From Jaltomata sinuosa (taxonomy: Eukaryota > Streptophyta > Magnoliopsida > Solanales > Solanaceae), in assembly GCA_003996215.1 (NCBI GenBank), contig QJPP01000467.1:186001-250000 (forward strand): a stretch of 64,000 bases of DNA, in the 5' to 3' direction. Position numbers and translations under genes: made by a program. The notes below the pieces were generated by a model, which saw nothing but the letters and a program-made list of their open reading frames with translations, searched no databases and had not been told where the DNA came from. Within the stretch, counting starts at the first letter, position 1. Every line of letters begins with the position of its first letter. Shown one piece after another: positions 1 to 12,030 of this stretch.

Positions 1-181
1 ATTTCCTGGCCTGTATACCAGCTGCATATACCCTTGTATATCAGCTTGTATACCATCCCTTTTTTCTGTATATCAAGTTCTAAACTTGTATTTTTAGCTT
101 CCATTTTGACTTCCTTCTGTGTATCAGCTTTCGAGGTCTATATGTTGTTGTATATCATTGGTATACTTATGTATACCAGGA
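1..181. repeat. Cluster of short GTATAYCA words
   Basis: The octamer GTATACCA or GTATATCA and close variants recur many times in the first 180 bases at irregular spacing. They lie in the downstream (R/U5 or leader) part of the minus-strand LTR. The word is nearly self-complementary (GTATAC). No regular monomer is visible, so it is a word cluster rather than a clean satellite. Confidence 0.5.
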
Positions 182-1750
182 TACCCCGGTCGACTCTTAA
201 GAAGAAGATGTAAGGTAAGAATCCCATTGGACTCGATAGAAGGTGTTCATGCATAGAAGAAAAATTAAGGAGAAGGATTAGTATTCATCCACTAAATTAA
301 TTAAAACATGTACAAGAGAAGGATGATCAATCATAAACAAGAACTGAATGAAAAAACCAATCAAATTTGATCGTACAAGGTTTCTTTATAAACTTAGGAC
401 TCTCATGTTATTAAATTTGAAACCCAATATCTTGGAGATATATACTAACAAGGTCTCAAGCAAATTTCTAGCCATACAAACATTGCACCTAATTGCTCAA
501 AACATTCAATAAGAACGAGAACAGGTCTAAGCTAATTTATGGATTGAAATCTAGAATGAGGTCCTAAGAAAAGATGAATCATACGATTAGGCAAAACAAT
601 TAATTCAACCCCAACCTTTGCTTAACATATAGAACATTTTATACTTTAACTGCTGGAAAATTGCTTAAAGGACTACTGATCTTAATCATGAGAACCATGA
701 GTAGATTATAAAGGAATTCACCCTCGTCTTCTTAACAGATTCAACATTACAAGTACTATGAAATACTACAAACAAGAGATCAACTGCTTGTGGAGGCTTC
801 AAAGAATATCAAAAAAATAGATGAGACAAACCTATTCAATCATGCTTCTGATTTCATTAGAGAGAAACAGAGGTAGATGAAAAACACAGCTACATCATAT
901 CTTAAAGGAGTCTGATTTACGGTGCTTGAACGAAAGAGAACAATGACTACAAAGTGCTCTCAAGGATCAAATTTGATCCTTTCTTTTGCCAGAGCTACCT
1001 TTGTATTATCACCAAAACAAGTAGATGACAACAAGCTAATAAAAATAGTACAAAAATCATCATACTAAGGTAAACCGCAATCAACAAAATCCTTCTTCTA
1101 TTCTTCGTGTATCTCGTACATTAATCATATACTTTCGAATAACTAAGCAAAGGAGAAAAATGGGGAGTTTCAGGTCTTTAGGAGCTTTGGGAGAAGCCAA
1201 ACTGGTGAGTTCAAAGCTTCTCCCATGCTCAACCCATCTTCCTCTCAATCAAATAGCCCCAAAATCAGTGTTCGACCAGCAAGGAAAATTCACACAGAAA
1301 ACAGGTTAACAAAGAAACAAAGCTAGGGGTGGGATTTCACATAAGGGCTAGCTAACAGTAGACCACTTTACAGACAAAGGAATAGGGCAAGGGATGGAGT
1401 TTCATCCTTCGTTATTCATCACAGTAGCACAACAATTTCAAACAAGACCAGCTAAAATCATCCTAAAATCACATTGCTATTAGAAATAAGGGAAAACAAA
1501 TGGGAGAGTAGATAATTCTCCTATTTTTGGGTAGCAAGACTGGGATGAGACGGGTTGAGATTTTAGTGACCTTCCAGCGGAACTCGAGTTTTCTTTTCAA
1601 AAATAAAGTAAATACCAGAAGACTCTCAAATATAATAGTGATTCTTGCTTTCTTTCAGCTTGAGTTTTCATATTTCACCAAGTACTAGACAAAAGGACTC
1701 TCCAAAGCCTTGCTATCAACAAAACTCCCTCTTAATTAGTGAGCAAAAGG

Positions 1751-1762
1751 GGGTTTATATAG
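1751..1762 (-). promoter_or_regulatory. LTR TATA box
   Basis: The minus strand reads CTATATAAACCC, flanked upstream by a C-run and downstream by a pyrimidine-rich start. It lies about 1055 nt from the LTR start at 2816, a plausible U3/R border for a long LTR. The transcription start is inferred to lie about 30 nt further left. Confidence 0.55.
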
Positions 1763-2816
1763 GGGGAAAATCTAGGGTTCTAACGGGTTAAATTTAGGGG
1801 AATAACGAGAGGGGTTTTCAGGAAATTTCCTTGAGGAAATTCAAAATCCCTTCTGGATAAGGCTGGCTAGCAATGGATTTGTACGAAGCTTGTACAATTT
1901 CCCTGAATCACGCGGAGTAATTGCCACCTAGATATTTGTGGAAGCTTCTCAACCATGCCAGCTTGACTTTGGATGGAGGTTTGGACGGCATTTTTGAAAA
2001 CTAACAAGGTTAGAGCATTGGTAGAGCTGTTAGAGCTATTGGCATTGTCATTTTTGAGGGGTTGAAACATTATGGTTTTGTTAAGGGAGGGGTGGAGAAG
2101 ATGAAGTACAGGGGTGCGTGGGAGGTGGCGTACACGCCCCTTTCTGGAGAGAATATTGAGAGTGTGAGGTGTGTGAGATTATAAGAGGTGAGTTTGGGCT
2201 GAGTTGAAGGATAAAAAGTGGGCTGGGGAGAGTTAAAAGAGTTGGGCCAGCAGGTCAGGCGGGTAGCTGGCCCAGTTACCGGTTGATGACAAAGGGTTTA
2301 TAAGGGTCATTAAAATAAATGTGGCCATTCCAATCTTTAAGAGACAGCCAAATTGAGAGTAAATTAGGAAAATACGGCTATGACTTAAATGATTTTAGTG
2401 ATTTAGGTTATAATAGAAATAAAGATGAATCCATTAAGAATTATCTTGAGCTTTAATGGATTAAAACGATCCAAAATAATTATCGTATTTAATGTAGAAT
2501 TATCTCTTTTAGCAATTATGAAATTAATTTGTTCAATTAATCTTTTGCTTGAATTAATTTAGAGGGAAAATTAAACGTTTAGTCTTTTAAAAGGATTTTC
2601 TTATGAAATTTACTTTACAATAACTCTTTAAGTAAACTCTATATAAATTCCACACAATTAAATTTGAAAGATATAAATTATTACTCAGAACTGTTATAAA
2701 GCTGATTTAGAAGATATTTTATCCTTTTTTACAAAAATAATTATTTCAAAAATTGTTTAATATTCAAAGGCTCAAGATTAATTCATAATGTGGAGGGTAA
2801 AAATTAGGTGTCAACA

Positions 2817-3332
2817 GGTACCAGATACAAAGTTTTACTTTTCTGTATTGGTACATTCCGCATCATATCATCTCACAATGCATTACATCTGCTTGTGTGT
2901 ACTTGGAGTGCCTTTGTCTATATTATCATTATTATCTTCACCTTCATCTTAGAGTGATTCATTTCCCGTTGATAACTAGATTTAGGTGGATCCTTGTAGT
3001 TAGTTTACTTTCTTATGCCTTATATTACATATTATCTTTTTAAGCTCGATCGGCCTATAATGCCTATTGAATACCCATTTTCTTGGTACTCATACTACAC
3101 TTCTGTATATTTTTCTGATACAACACCTAGTATGAGCCACCCTCATTGACCCTTTAGTCATTCGTGGCCAGCTACTGTTTGTATCGCAGTGAGCTCCCGA
3201 CGTTTGGAGATCCTTTACTTCTTTCTATCTACCCTTCAATTTATATTTTGTATTTTTGATAGATAGTACATGTTGTATTGCTTTATTCAGTACTCTAGAT
3301 GCTCTTGTATCACTGACACCAGTTCCAGGGTT
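2817..3332 (+). repeat. E1 5' LTR remnant
   Basis: This segment aligns almost base for base with about 10940-11425 in the 3' LTR, including the words CATCATATCATCTCACAAT and GAGCCACCCTC. It starts abruptly at 2817 and stops matching near 3332, where gag coding sequence begins. The missing U5 plus leader implies a deletion of roughly a kilobase or more. Confidence 0.85.
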
Positions 3333-4095
3333 AGTCTAGATGAGTTCACTAGGTTAGAGCAGGGCTCTATGTTTTTCTCAGAGTACGAGGTCCATTTCCA
3401 TGAGTTTGCTAGGCATGCCAACATGATCCTACCCACCGAGCATGGGAGGGTGCATCACTTTGTCAGTGGTACTTTAAAGCTTTATTTTACTGCAGAGGGT
3501 TTGGTAGCGTCAGAACAATCCTTCTTTAAGGTGGTGGATCATTCCCATACTATTGAGGGTGTACTTTATGAGGCCCAAGGAAGCATCAATAAGATGCACT
3601 GGTGTCAGGGTAGTTAAAGTGGTCCACCATATTGAGGTAGAGGCTTCTTTGGTAGAGGTTAGCACCAACAACATTTCCATCCAAGCCGACCTATTTAGGT
3701 GGCATTATAGATTATCGAGGGTCAAGGTAGCAAATGTATGGTTTAGGATTCATGAGGTGCTCATTTTGGGTCCATATACTATGGTAATCATTCTAATTCA
3801 GTCGGGTTATTGCAATAGGGTATAGTTGGCTGGGGTTGTTATGAGTGTGGCAAGTTGGGCCACTTTGCTAGGGAGTGCCCTTTAGCGTATCACCATAGGA
3901 GACATAATCAGCTAGTTTAGGCCCCCAAGGCTCCAACACAACTAGCCAGAGGTGGTGTACAGGGTAGTAGGGGTGGTCTCTAGGGTACTAGAAGTGGTCC
4001 TCAGTTTGGTAGATTAGGTGGTCATGGAGTTCAGAGCCATATGTATGCATATCCTGGCAGTCCACAGGCTAAGGCTTTAGATGTTGTTATCACAG
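3333..4095 (+). pseudogene. E1 gag fragment with CCHC zinc knuckle
   Basis: Gag packages element RNA. The reading frame from 3333 gives a retrotransposon gag block (words LEQGSMFFSEYEVHFHEFA and MILPTEH) closely matching E5 gag at 61668-62045. Frameshifts and stops follow near 3615. A zinc knuckle at 3837-3878 (CYECGKLGHFARECP) keeps all four Cys/His ligands. The N-terminal half is absent because the 5' LTR remnant is joined directly to it, so the first 20 or so residues of the open frame are LTR sequence. Not functional. Confidence 0.85.
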
Positions 4096-6273
4096 TTATG
4101 ATCTCTATTTTCCATCAGTCAAGCTTTTGCTTTATTTGATCTGGGGTCAGCATTCTCGTATGTGTCTACTTATTATGCTACCCATCTGGAGTTTGCTTGT
4201 GCATTATTGCTTGTGCCCTTGCGTGTAGGTACCCAGTAGAAGATTCATTAGTAGTGGATCATGTTTATTGGTCTTGTGTGGTGACTATTTTGGGTTATGA
4301 CACATTGGTATACCTAATTTTTTTGGATATGGTTTATTTCGATGTGATTTTAAGCATAGATTAGTTGTCTCCCTACCGTGTAGTCTTGGATTCCTTTGCC
4401 AAGACTATTACTCTATGGATGCCTGGTATCTCTCATATATTATGGAAGGGTGCCAATAGACACATGTCGAGGGGAGTTGTACCTTTCCTGAGCACCCAAC
4501 AGTTTGTTGAGTAGGGGTGCTTAGCTTATTTTTCTTGCATCCATGATACTAGTGCCACCACACCTTCACTTGAGTCAGTTCTCGTGGTTTGTGAGTATTC
4601 AAATGTGTTTCCCTCTGATATACCCGGTATTCCTCCTGATTGTGATATTGACTTTGATATTTATGTCAAGCCAGGCACTCAGCCCATTTCTATTCTACCA
4701 TATAGGATGGCACTAGCCAAGTTGAGGGAGCTTAAGGATCAAATCAATGATTTGTTGAGTAGAGGGTTCATCATGCCTAATGTGTCTTTGTGGGGTGCTC
4801 CTATTCTATTTATGAAGAATAAAGATGGGTCCATGTGTATGTCTATTGATTATAGGTAGCTGAATAAGGTGACTATTAAGAATAGGTATTCAATGCTGCA
4901 TATTGATGATCTGATTGACCAGGTATAGGGTGCAGCGGTGTTCTCTAAGATAGACTTGAGGTCCAATTATTATCAGTTGAGGATTAGGGATGTGGACATC
5001 CCAAAGACTTCATTTAAGACTCGATACAACTACTATGAGTTCCTAGTAATGTCTTTTAGGTTGACCAATGCCCCAACAATATTTGTAGAGTTTATGAACC
5101 AAGTGTTAGGAACCTACCTGGATTTATTTGTCATTGTGTTCATCAATGACATATTTGTATATTCAAGAAGTAGAGAGGAGCATGAGCAACATCTAAGAGT
5201 TCTCCTCTAGACCTTGCGAGACCATCATTTTTATGCCAAATTTACTAAGTGTGAGTTTTGTCTTGAGTCTATGGCATTCTTAGGGAACGTGGTGTCCAAG
5301 GATCGGATTATGGTGGATCCAATGAAGATTTTTTCAATTCATGATTGGGCTAAGCCTACTTCACCTACCGAGGTTTGCAGTTTCATCAGGTCGACATGTT
5401 ACTACAAATAGTTTGTGAAGGGGTTTTCTTTTATAGCAGCTCTATTGACTAGATTGACTTAGAAGAATATTCCTTTCCAGTGGTCCAATGAGTGTGAGGC
5501 GAGCTTTCTGAAGCTCAAGGCCTTATTGACTTCAACTCTGGTTCTTACTCTTTTGGTTGAGGGCTAGGGGTTTAAAGTGTATTGTGATGCTTGTGGTCTT
5601 TGTTTGGGTTATGTATTGATGCATCAGGGCTGAGTTATTGGTTATGCTTCAAGACAAATGAAGGTTTATGAGAAAAACTACCCTAGTCATGACTTGGAGT
5701 TAGCAACGGTAGTCTTTGCATTGATGATTTAGAGGCATTATATGTATGGTGTTCATTATGAGATCTTCACTGAACATCGTAGTCTTCAGTATATCTTGAG
5801 TAAGAATGATCTAAATTTGATGCAGCGTCAGGTGGTTGGAGCTACTTAAGGACTATGACATCTCTATTCATTATCACCTAGGAAAGGCAAATGTGATAGC
5901 GGATACCTTGAGCTGGAAGACAATGAGTATGGGTAACTTGACATTCTTAGAAGTAGAGGAGCGACCTTTAGCTTTAGACATCAAGTCCTTGGCTAACAGG
6001 TTGGTTATACTTTTTTTTAGTCAGGCCATATTCTTGCTTGTGTTGAGGCTAGATCTTCCTTGTTAGAGCTGATTCGGGCACAACAATTTGATGATGCAAG
6101 GTTGAGGATCATTCAGGATAAGGTATTGAGTGGTGAGGCTAGGAAGGTGACCTTAGATTCAGGGGTATTCTGAGGATTGAGGGTCATATTTGTAGACCTA
6201 GATTTGGTGATTTGGTCAGTTTGATCTTGAAAGAGGCTCATTGTTCTAGGTATTCCATTCATCCCGGGGCAGC
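4096..6273 (+). pseudogene. E1 pol, part 1: protease, RT, RNase H, integrase zinc finger start
   Basis: A protease-type motif LFDLGSAFSYVS lies near 4132. The RT runs from about 4584: PYRMALAKLRELKDQI, then the motif A region (FSKIDLRSNYYQL, near 4940) and motif C as FINDIFVYS (near 5145), where the usual FIDD has lost its first catalytic Asp to Asn. RNase H signatures (YCDA, HDLELATVVFA, TEHRSLQYI) follow from about 5580, then the integrase H2C2 finger as far as HCSRYSIHPGA. At least ten stops interrupt the frame, often TAG where relatives have CAG or TGG. It ends at the solo LTR insertion and resumes at 7675. Confidence 0.88.
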
Positions 6274-7669
6274 TGATAAGTTGGTAATCTACCAACTTAT
6301 TGAGCCTTTATTCATAAATTATTGCCATATTTTGATGAGAATTAGAGGTACTTATTGCCTTTATTGGTTAAAAGGCAGGTATTTTTGGTCCAGAGTAGAA
6401 AGCAAAGGAATTGAACCCAAAAGAGCCAAAAAGAATTTAAAATGTGAAGGTGATCATAAAAGAGGAAGAAATTGATGAGAGGTGCAAACCGCATGTAAGC
6501 CGCACAATGCAGCATGCGACAGCGCCTCCCATCACACATCAATTCACAAGCTGTTGATTTTACTGGTTAGAAGAAAAAAGCAACATGTGAAGTGCAGAAT
6601 GAGAGGTGCGATCACACGTGCTATCTCATGTCACACCGCACAAACCCCGAGGGGAATTTTTGTCCAAAGTCATGTGATATATTGGGAAACTTCTAAAACC
6701 TATTTTGGGGTGTGTACCTGATATAGAATTTTTGTTTTAACTTTCCCCAAGAAAGATATTGAGAGTACACTCTTCTCTCTTCTTCTTCCCCAATTGAAAA
6801 CACCATTTGTAAAGAATTGAGCTTGGATTTGGAGCTTAGCTTTTAATATGAATGGAAATTTGAGTAACCCATTTGGTATGCTCTCTTCTTTCATTAATAT
6901 GAGTAGCTAAATCCTTTTCTAGGGGTATGTGCATGATGAGTTTTTGAATTTAGGTATGTGTATTGATTAATTGTGCTTATAATAGATTATTTAGTGTGGG
7001 TCTATTGAATTTTTCAAGGTTTAACTATAAAATTGATGGTTGCAAATATTAATTGAGTTTTCTAATTTTGTTCTTGCTTGAAAGAGAAATTCATAAATTG
7101 GGTAAGAATTCAATAGTAGGGATTTGGGAATTCCACCTTAGATTACGGCTAGAAATAGCTTGATCAAAGGAAATACCCATATAAGAATCTAAGCTAGTAA
7201 TAGTGTGATTTACCCAAGTGTAAATTAGTTGTTTTATGTTAAAGACGTGGTGCTTGAGCAAAGGACATGGTACATATATTTGAAGAGTCGAAAGACTACA
7301 AAATATAGCTAGAACCAAGATACGCATACCTATAATCAAAAGTTTGCACAATTAATCAAGGCCCTAACCCATTGTAGAACCCCATTGGAAGCATACCCCT
7401 AGTCTTCCTTCTGTTGTTAAACAAATTATGTTCCTGTTACTCTTGCGTTGAAATTGTGATATTGTTGATTTCCCAATCCTTTTTCCCCAACTTTTACTTT
7501 TAAAATTACTTGAACATTTACTTGCTTTAGTGATACTTATTTGAAAATTTATTGGTGAATCATTACTCTATTCTCCCTGGATACAACCCCGATATCCAAT
7601 GGGTTTATTTATTATTTTGTACAATGATCATAACCACCTCTTATTTGAGAGTGCTTTTGAACATCATCA
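6274..7669 (+). mobile_element. Athila-like solo LTR 1, inside E1 integrase
   Basis: It starts TGATAAGTTGG and ends CATCATCA. The flanking pentamers gcagc (6269-6273) and acaac (7670-7674) fit a diverged 5-bp target duplication. Removing the insert rejoins the integrase zinc finger, HPGA then KMYRDL, exactly as in the other elements. It shares its start, overall length (1.4 kb) and layout with the solo LTR at 55333-56792: terminal hairpin, a GC-richer block, then a long AT-rich tail. There is no internal coding sequence, so it is a solo LTR left by LTR-LTR recombination. Confidence 0.85.
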
Positions 7670-7674
7670 ACAAC

Positions 7675-8957
7675 TAAGATGTATCGTGACTTGAGGTGGC
7701 ACTACTAGTGGTGTGGGATTAATAGGGATATCTCAGATTTCATGTCTATATGCTTGAACTATCAACATGTGAAGTTCGAGCACCAGAGGATAGGTGGTTT
7801 GACTCAGAGCCTACCCATTCCGAAGTGTAAATGGGAGCGGATAGATATAGACTTCATGGTAGGCTTTCCACATTACTTGGGGAGATTCAATTCTATTTGG
7901 GTCATCGTAGATAGGTTGACGAAGTCTGCTCACTTTCTTCCAATTTAGACTTCCTACAGTTCTAAGAGGTGGGCTCAGATCAACATTCATGAGATTGTTC
8001 GTTTGCATGGGGACCCAGCTTCTATTATTTTTTACTGTGGTACTCAGTTTAATTTATCTTTCTGTAGGTCTATTTAGAGAGAGTTGTCTATTTAGAGAGA
8101 GTTGGATACTAGAGTTGATCTTAGCAATGCTTTTCACCCGCAGACTAATGGCCAGTCAAAGCATACCATTCAAGTTCTGGAGGATATGTTATGAGCCTGT
8201 GTTATTGATTTTGGATGTCAGTGGGACCAGTTTTTAGCCTTGGTAGAGTTTGGTATAATAATAGTTACCATTCCAGTATTCAGATGGCTCCGTTCGAGGC
8301 TTTTTATGGTAGGCAGTGCAAATCTCCGTGGGTTGGTTTAATGCTTTCAAAGTTAGGCCATGAGGTGCTTACTTGCTTCATGAATCTATAGATAGGGTTC
8401 GGGTCATTCACGAGAGGCTTCATACCACCCATAGTAGGTAGAAGATCTATGCTGACTATAGGGTTCAAGATTTAGAGTTTATTGTTGGTGATCGTGTATT
8501 GCTTTAGATGTCGCCCATGAAGGGCGTGATAAGATTTAGGAGGAAGGGAAATCTCAGTCATATGTTTATTGGGCCATTTGAGAACCTTTGTCGTATTAGA
8601 GAGGTTTCTTATGAGTTGGCCTTCCTTCCTTCTCTTTCAGGTGTTCATCTCGTCTTTTATGTTTCTATGCTGCAGTAATATATTTTGGATGAGCCTCACA
8701 TGCTTTTGTGGGATTTGGTTCAGTTTGATGAGTCTCTAGCCTTCGAGGAGGAACCTGTTGCTATTTTGGATAGACAGGTTAGGAAGTTGAGGTCAAAGGA
8801 GATCCCTTCAGTTAAGGTTCAATGGAAGCACTATCCTATTGATGAGGCTACTTAGGAGATCGAAACTAATATACGGCCCCGTTATCCTCACATTTTTTAG
8901 ACTTCAGGTACTCCCCTTTCCTAGACTCTTGAGGATGAAAGTCCTTTTAGTAGTGGA
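7675..8957 (+). pseudogene. E1 pol, part 2: integrase core and chromodomain-like tail
   Basis: It continues the H2C2 finger (MYRDL) and the core: IDIDFMVGFPHYLGRFNSIW near 7845 keeps the first catalytic Asp, but the second region reads IIFYCGTQFN where relatives have SDRG, so that Asp is lost. The C-terminal domain has RFRRKGNLSH and IGPFE near 8540, then YILDEPHML, DESLAFEEEPVAILDRQVRKL and VQWKHYPIDEAT. The last block corresponds to the short chromodomain-like tail of Tekay/Del chromoviruses. Stops are scattered throughout. The frame ends just before the PPT-like CTTTTAGTAGTGGA that precedes the 3' LTR. Confidence 0.85.
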
Positions 8958-8960
8958 TGT

Positions 8961-11633
8961 TTTAGTGAACCTCTAGGTCATTTTCTTGGTTTTCATGCTT
9001 TTTCTGTATTTTGAGCTTTCCCACAGTGGATATAAGTCATTTATGACTTGCCAGGACTGATGGTTTGGTTCCCGGGGAGTTCATTTTTGTTTTAAGCCCA
9101 TTTCCCTATTTTAAAACTCTTAAAAGTGGTAGAGTTGACTTTGGTCAACAATCGCAGAAGACGACCTCAAATGGAAATTTTGTCAGCGTTATTAGCTTTG
9201 GAACACTGACTTTTTTTTAGAGAGGCCTTAGGATTGGGTCCCGAGGCTTTCAAACTCATTTTGGGCTATTGGGTTCCTTTTTGGCAAAAGTTATTTTTAG
9301 GAGTGGGACCCATTTTTCATTAAAACAATCTCCATTGGGAATTTCATCAATTCTGTTGAGTCCAGAATGCCATTTTTGGTAGGTTAGCATAGTTCATTTG
9401 CGTCTGCAGGACCCCAGATGAATCTCGAGGGTCCATCTTGTGACCTTTTAAGTCTCAAAGTTGCTAGTTTTATTGGTTGTTACTGCAGCAGTTGCCAACC
9501 CTTTGCCTACATGGGGGGTGGGCTGCATGCATGAAGAAAAAGGTCGGGCATCACATGCCTTTGTCCATTGCTTACGCATGGCCCTGGCTGCCTACGCGTT
9601 ACCGCGTGTGTGGTGGCTAGCTCGTATGCATGAAGAAAGGGCGTCGGGCCTGGCCTCCCCTTGCCCTTCGCGTGTGCGAGTGCCAGGCCTTGTGCGCAGT
9701 GGCCTGACCACGTGCAAGAAGGCCTGGCCAACAACTATATATATGTTTTCAACTTTGTTTACTCCTCCTCAATTTTGAAAACTTCCATTGTTTCAAAACT
9801 TGTGAGCTGGTTCAAGGCTATTTTTTCACCCATAGAAATATGTTAAGTTCATCCTAATTCCCTTCTCCTTTTCCGTCATTTAGTTCACGTTTACCTTCTG
9901 TTTATTCTGTTAAATTCCTTGTTTAAATCCTTTGATTAAGAGAACTTTCGAGGCTATTTTGATTCTCGAAACAAGTCCCATTCACGCTTAAATTTTAGGC
10001 ATGAGTTTAGAAACCCGTTGCGAACATAATTTTAAATTTTATTTTTTGTTTTGTCGTGTCAGCCCTGAAGGTCATTTTTTGACTTGATTTCCAGCTCAAT
10101 TTTTTGTATATCAATGTTGGTGTCATTCTTCTCGTCTTGACACCTAGTTTCTGTTTTTGATAGTATGGCAGCATTTCGAGGTTGTTTGATAGGTGAAGCC
10201 ACAAGATTGATAGTTCGTGTTTGTAGTTTGGCACCGAGGTAGGTTACACTTTATTTATCTTAGACCTGGCTTAGTTATATTTTATATGTTATGAGTTTCC
10301 TGAACGTTAGGGTAGGTTTTAGGTTAGAATTAGGCTTAAAATCATGTTTTCCGCATACTTTAGCCATTTTCGGGGCTGTAGAGTAGCAATACAATGTTTA
10401 TCTTTAGTTTAGGAGCTCACAAATTTGTTGTGGCTAGTCTAGGTTCCTTAGAATAATTTATGGAGGTTTTAGAGGTAGTGTATCTGCTTTTATTTATTTT
10501 CATGCTTTAGTACTGTTCCCACTCGTTTCTTAATGTTATTGTGTAACTGTAGGCCTGAGGCCATAGCATGGATCGGACGAAGTTCCAGGTTAGTTGTGTT
10601 GTTTGATGGATGTTAAACCCTGTTTCTTGTAAGTATATTATATTCTATGAACTTGCCATCATATCTCATACTACACTTGTATGGAAAATAGTTTGACAAT
10701 GAAGGAAATATGGGATTTTCGGTTCAAACTTGAGATTTTTCTACTTACCACTATTTTTTGAAAGAAAAGGAAAGTACCACTTTTTATGCCAGTCCGAGGG
10801 ATGTTTACGGATCCTTTATCCATTTACTTTTCTATTGATGAGTCCGATGCACGATTCTAGGTGTCCCGAGGAGCACATATCCGACTTTTTCACTTTATGC
10901 ATATGTTGATAAGTCTAAGGTTATATTTCGGGCACTGGGGGTACCAGATACCGGGGTTTACTTTTCTGCATTGGTCACATTCCGCATCATATCATCTCAC
11001 AATGCATTGCATCTGCTTATGTATACTTGGAGTGCCTTTGTCTGTATTATCATTATTATCTTCACCGTCAGCTTAGAGTGATTCATTTTCTGTTGATAAT
11101 TAGATTTAGGTGGATCCTTGTAGTTAGTTTACTTTCCTGAGCCTTATATTATATATTATCTTTCTGAGACCTATGATGCCTACTGAGTACCCATTGTCTT
11201 GGTACGCATACTACACTTTTGCATCTTTTTCTGATGCAGCACTTAGTACGAGCCACCCTCGTTGACCCTCCAGTCATTCTTGGCCAGCTTTTGTTCGGAT
11301 CGCGGTGAGTTCCCCGCGTTTGGAGATCCTTTAATGCTTTCGTATTTTGGATAGACAGTACATGTTGTATATCTTTATGCAGTACTCTAAATGCTCTTGT
11401 ACCGGTGACTTCAGGTCCAGGGTTGGTTTTTGTATATGCTTGTTTTCTCGGTCACTTTGAGGCCATATTTGTATATTTATTTCTGTTGGGTTATATTTAT
11501 ACTGTTGGCCCTTTCTTGTATGTTTCTCTTCCGCTTCCATATTTAATTATTTAGTGTAGCACCATTTTGTTGGGTTGACTTGCCTACAAGAGGTTATGTA
11601 GGCGCCATCACGGCCTAATTTTGAGTCGTGACA
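8961..11633 (+). repeat. E1 3' LTR (2.67 kb)
   Basis: The left edge is set by comparison with E4 and E5. In all three, a conserved stretch reading AGTAGTGGAT (or close) is followed by a TGTRATGACC-type start; in E1 the start has mutated to TTTAGTGAACC but the following GGTCATTTTC is kept. The right edge is GAGTCGTGACA at 11633. A TATA box lies at 9736-9744. A GC-rich block lies immediately upstream (about 9440-9730). The conserved LTR module and hairpin are at 11172-11238. Open frames in the GC-rich block are not genes. Confidence 0.82.
9736..9744 (+). promoter_or_regulatory. E1 LTR TATA box
   Basis: TATATATAT follows directly on the GC-rich U3 block and precedes a pyrimidine-rich stretch typical of an LTR transcription start. 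It is placed about 775 nt into the LTR. Confidence 0.6.
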
Positions 11634-12030
11634 CAATATTATAAATATACCCACTACCACTACAACAAATATTCTAAATATACATATTGCATTAGTAGAT
11701 ATATTAGTTGAGAAAAAATTGCATCCATATAAGAGTTCAATTTATAATCTTGAATTTAAGAGTTTACATTTTCTGTGCTAACAATATAAATATTTTTTGT
11801 ACAATTGATTAAGTTTAAAAAATCAAATGTCAAACTTCCTATTCCAATATTTAACATATGAATATATCATTATTTCTATTTATATTCATTATTTTTTTAG
11901 TGTTTTTTTCACTCGTAGAATCTAAGTAGGAGGAACTTGGAAAAGGATGACTATTATAGAGAGAAATAAATAAACGCTCTCTACTCTGAAAAAAGGTCAA
12001 ACCCTAAGTTTGCCTATCTCATCGAAAAAC
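11634..12030 (+). other. LINE 5' leader and unassigned AT-rich spacer
   Basis: From 11634 to about 11900 the sequence is AT-rich with no recognised feature. From about 11915 it becomes purine-rich and continues without a break into LINE ORF1, as an L1 5' UTR would. The exact LINE start cannot be fixed. Confidence 0.4.

Larger units (their letters stand above)
1..2816 (-). mobile_element. Partial long LTR, Tat/Ogre-like, minus strand
   Basis: Read on the minus strand, a typical LTR start (TGTTGACACC) lies at 2816 and sequence unlike the neighbouring element runs left to the window edge. E1 LTR sequence resumes at 2817, so this element interrupted the E1 5' LTR. A TATA box lies about 1.05 kb inside. 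No gag or pol domain is seen, so the visible part is probably all LTR or leader; a length above 2.8 kb with this terminus suggests the Tat/Ogre group. Minus-strand reading frames here are short and unrecognised. The lineage is an inference; the boundary at 2816 is well supported by the abrupt start of E1 homology. Confidence 0.6.
2817..11633 (+). mobile_element. E1: Ty3/gypsy chromovirus-like element, plus strand, decayed
   Basis: The order is LTR remnant, gag, protease, RT, RNase H, integrase, chromodomain-like tail and 3' LTR, as in Tekay/Del-type Ty3 elements. Its 5' LTR is cut on the left by the Tat/Ogre-like LTR and on the right fused directly to mid-gag, so U5, the PBS and the gag N-terminus are missing. 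A solo LTR splits integrase. Many stops and the loss of catalytic residues make it non-functional. The 2817-3332 segment matches 10940-11425 of the 3' LTR, which shows that the two ends belong to one element. It is the only Ty3 element in the window on the plus strand. Confidence 0.9.

Noticed and set aside
1867..2070. 67-residue minus-strand frame in the first LTR
   Set aside because: Lies in U3 upstream of the TATA box with no similarity I recognise.
9461..9846. Overlapping 60-105 codon frames on both strands in the E1 3' LTR
   Set aside because: They arise because the U3 block is GC-rich and so poor in stops. No domain, and the position just upstream of a TATA box explains the composition.
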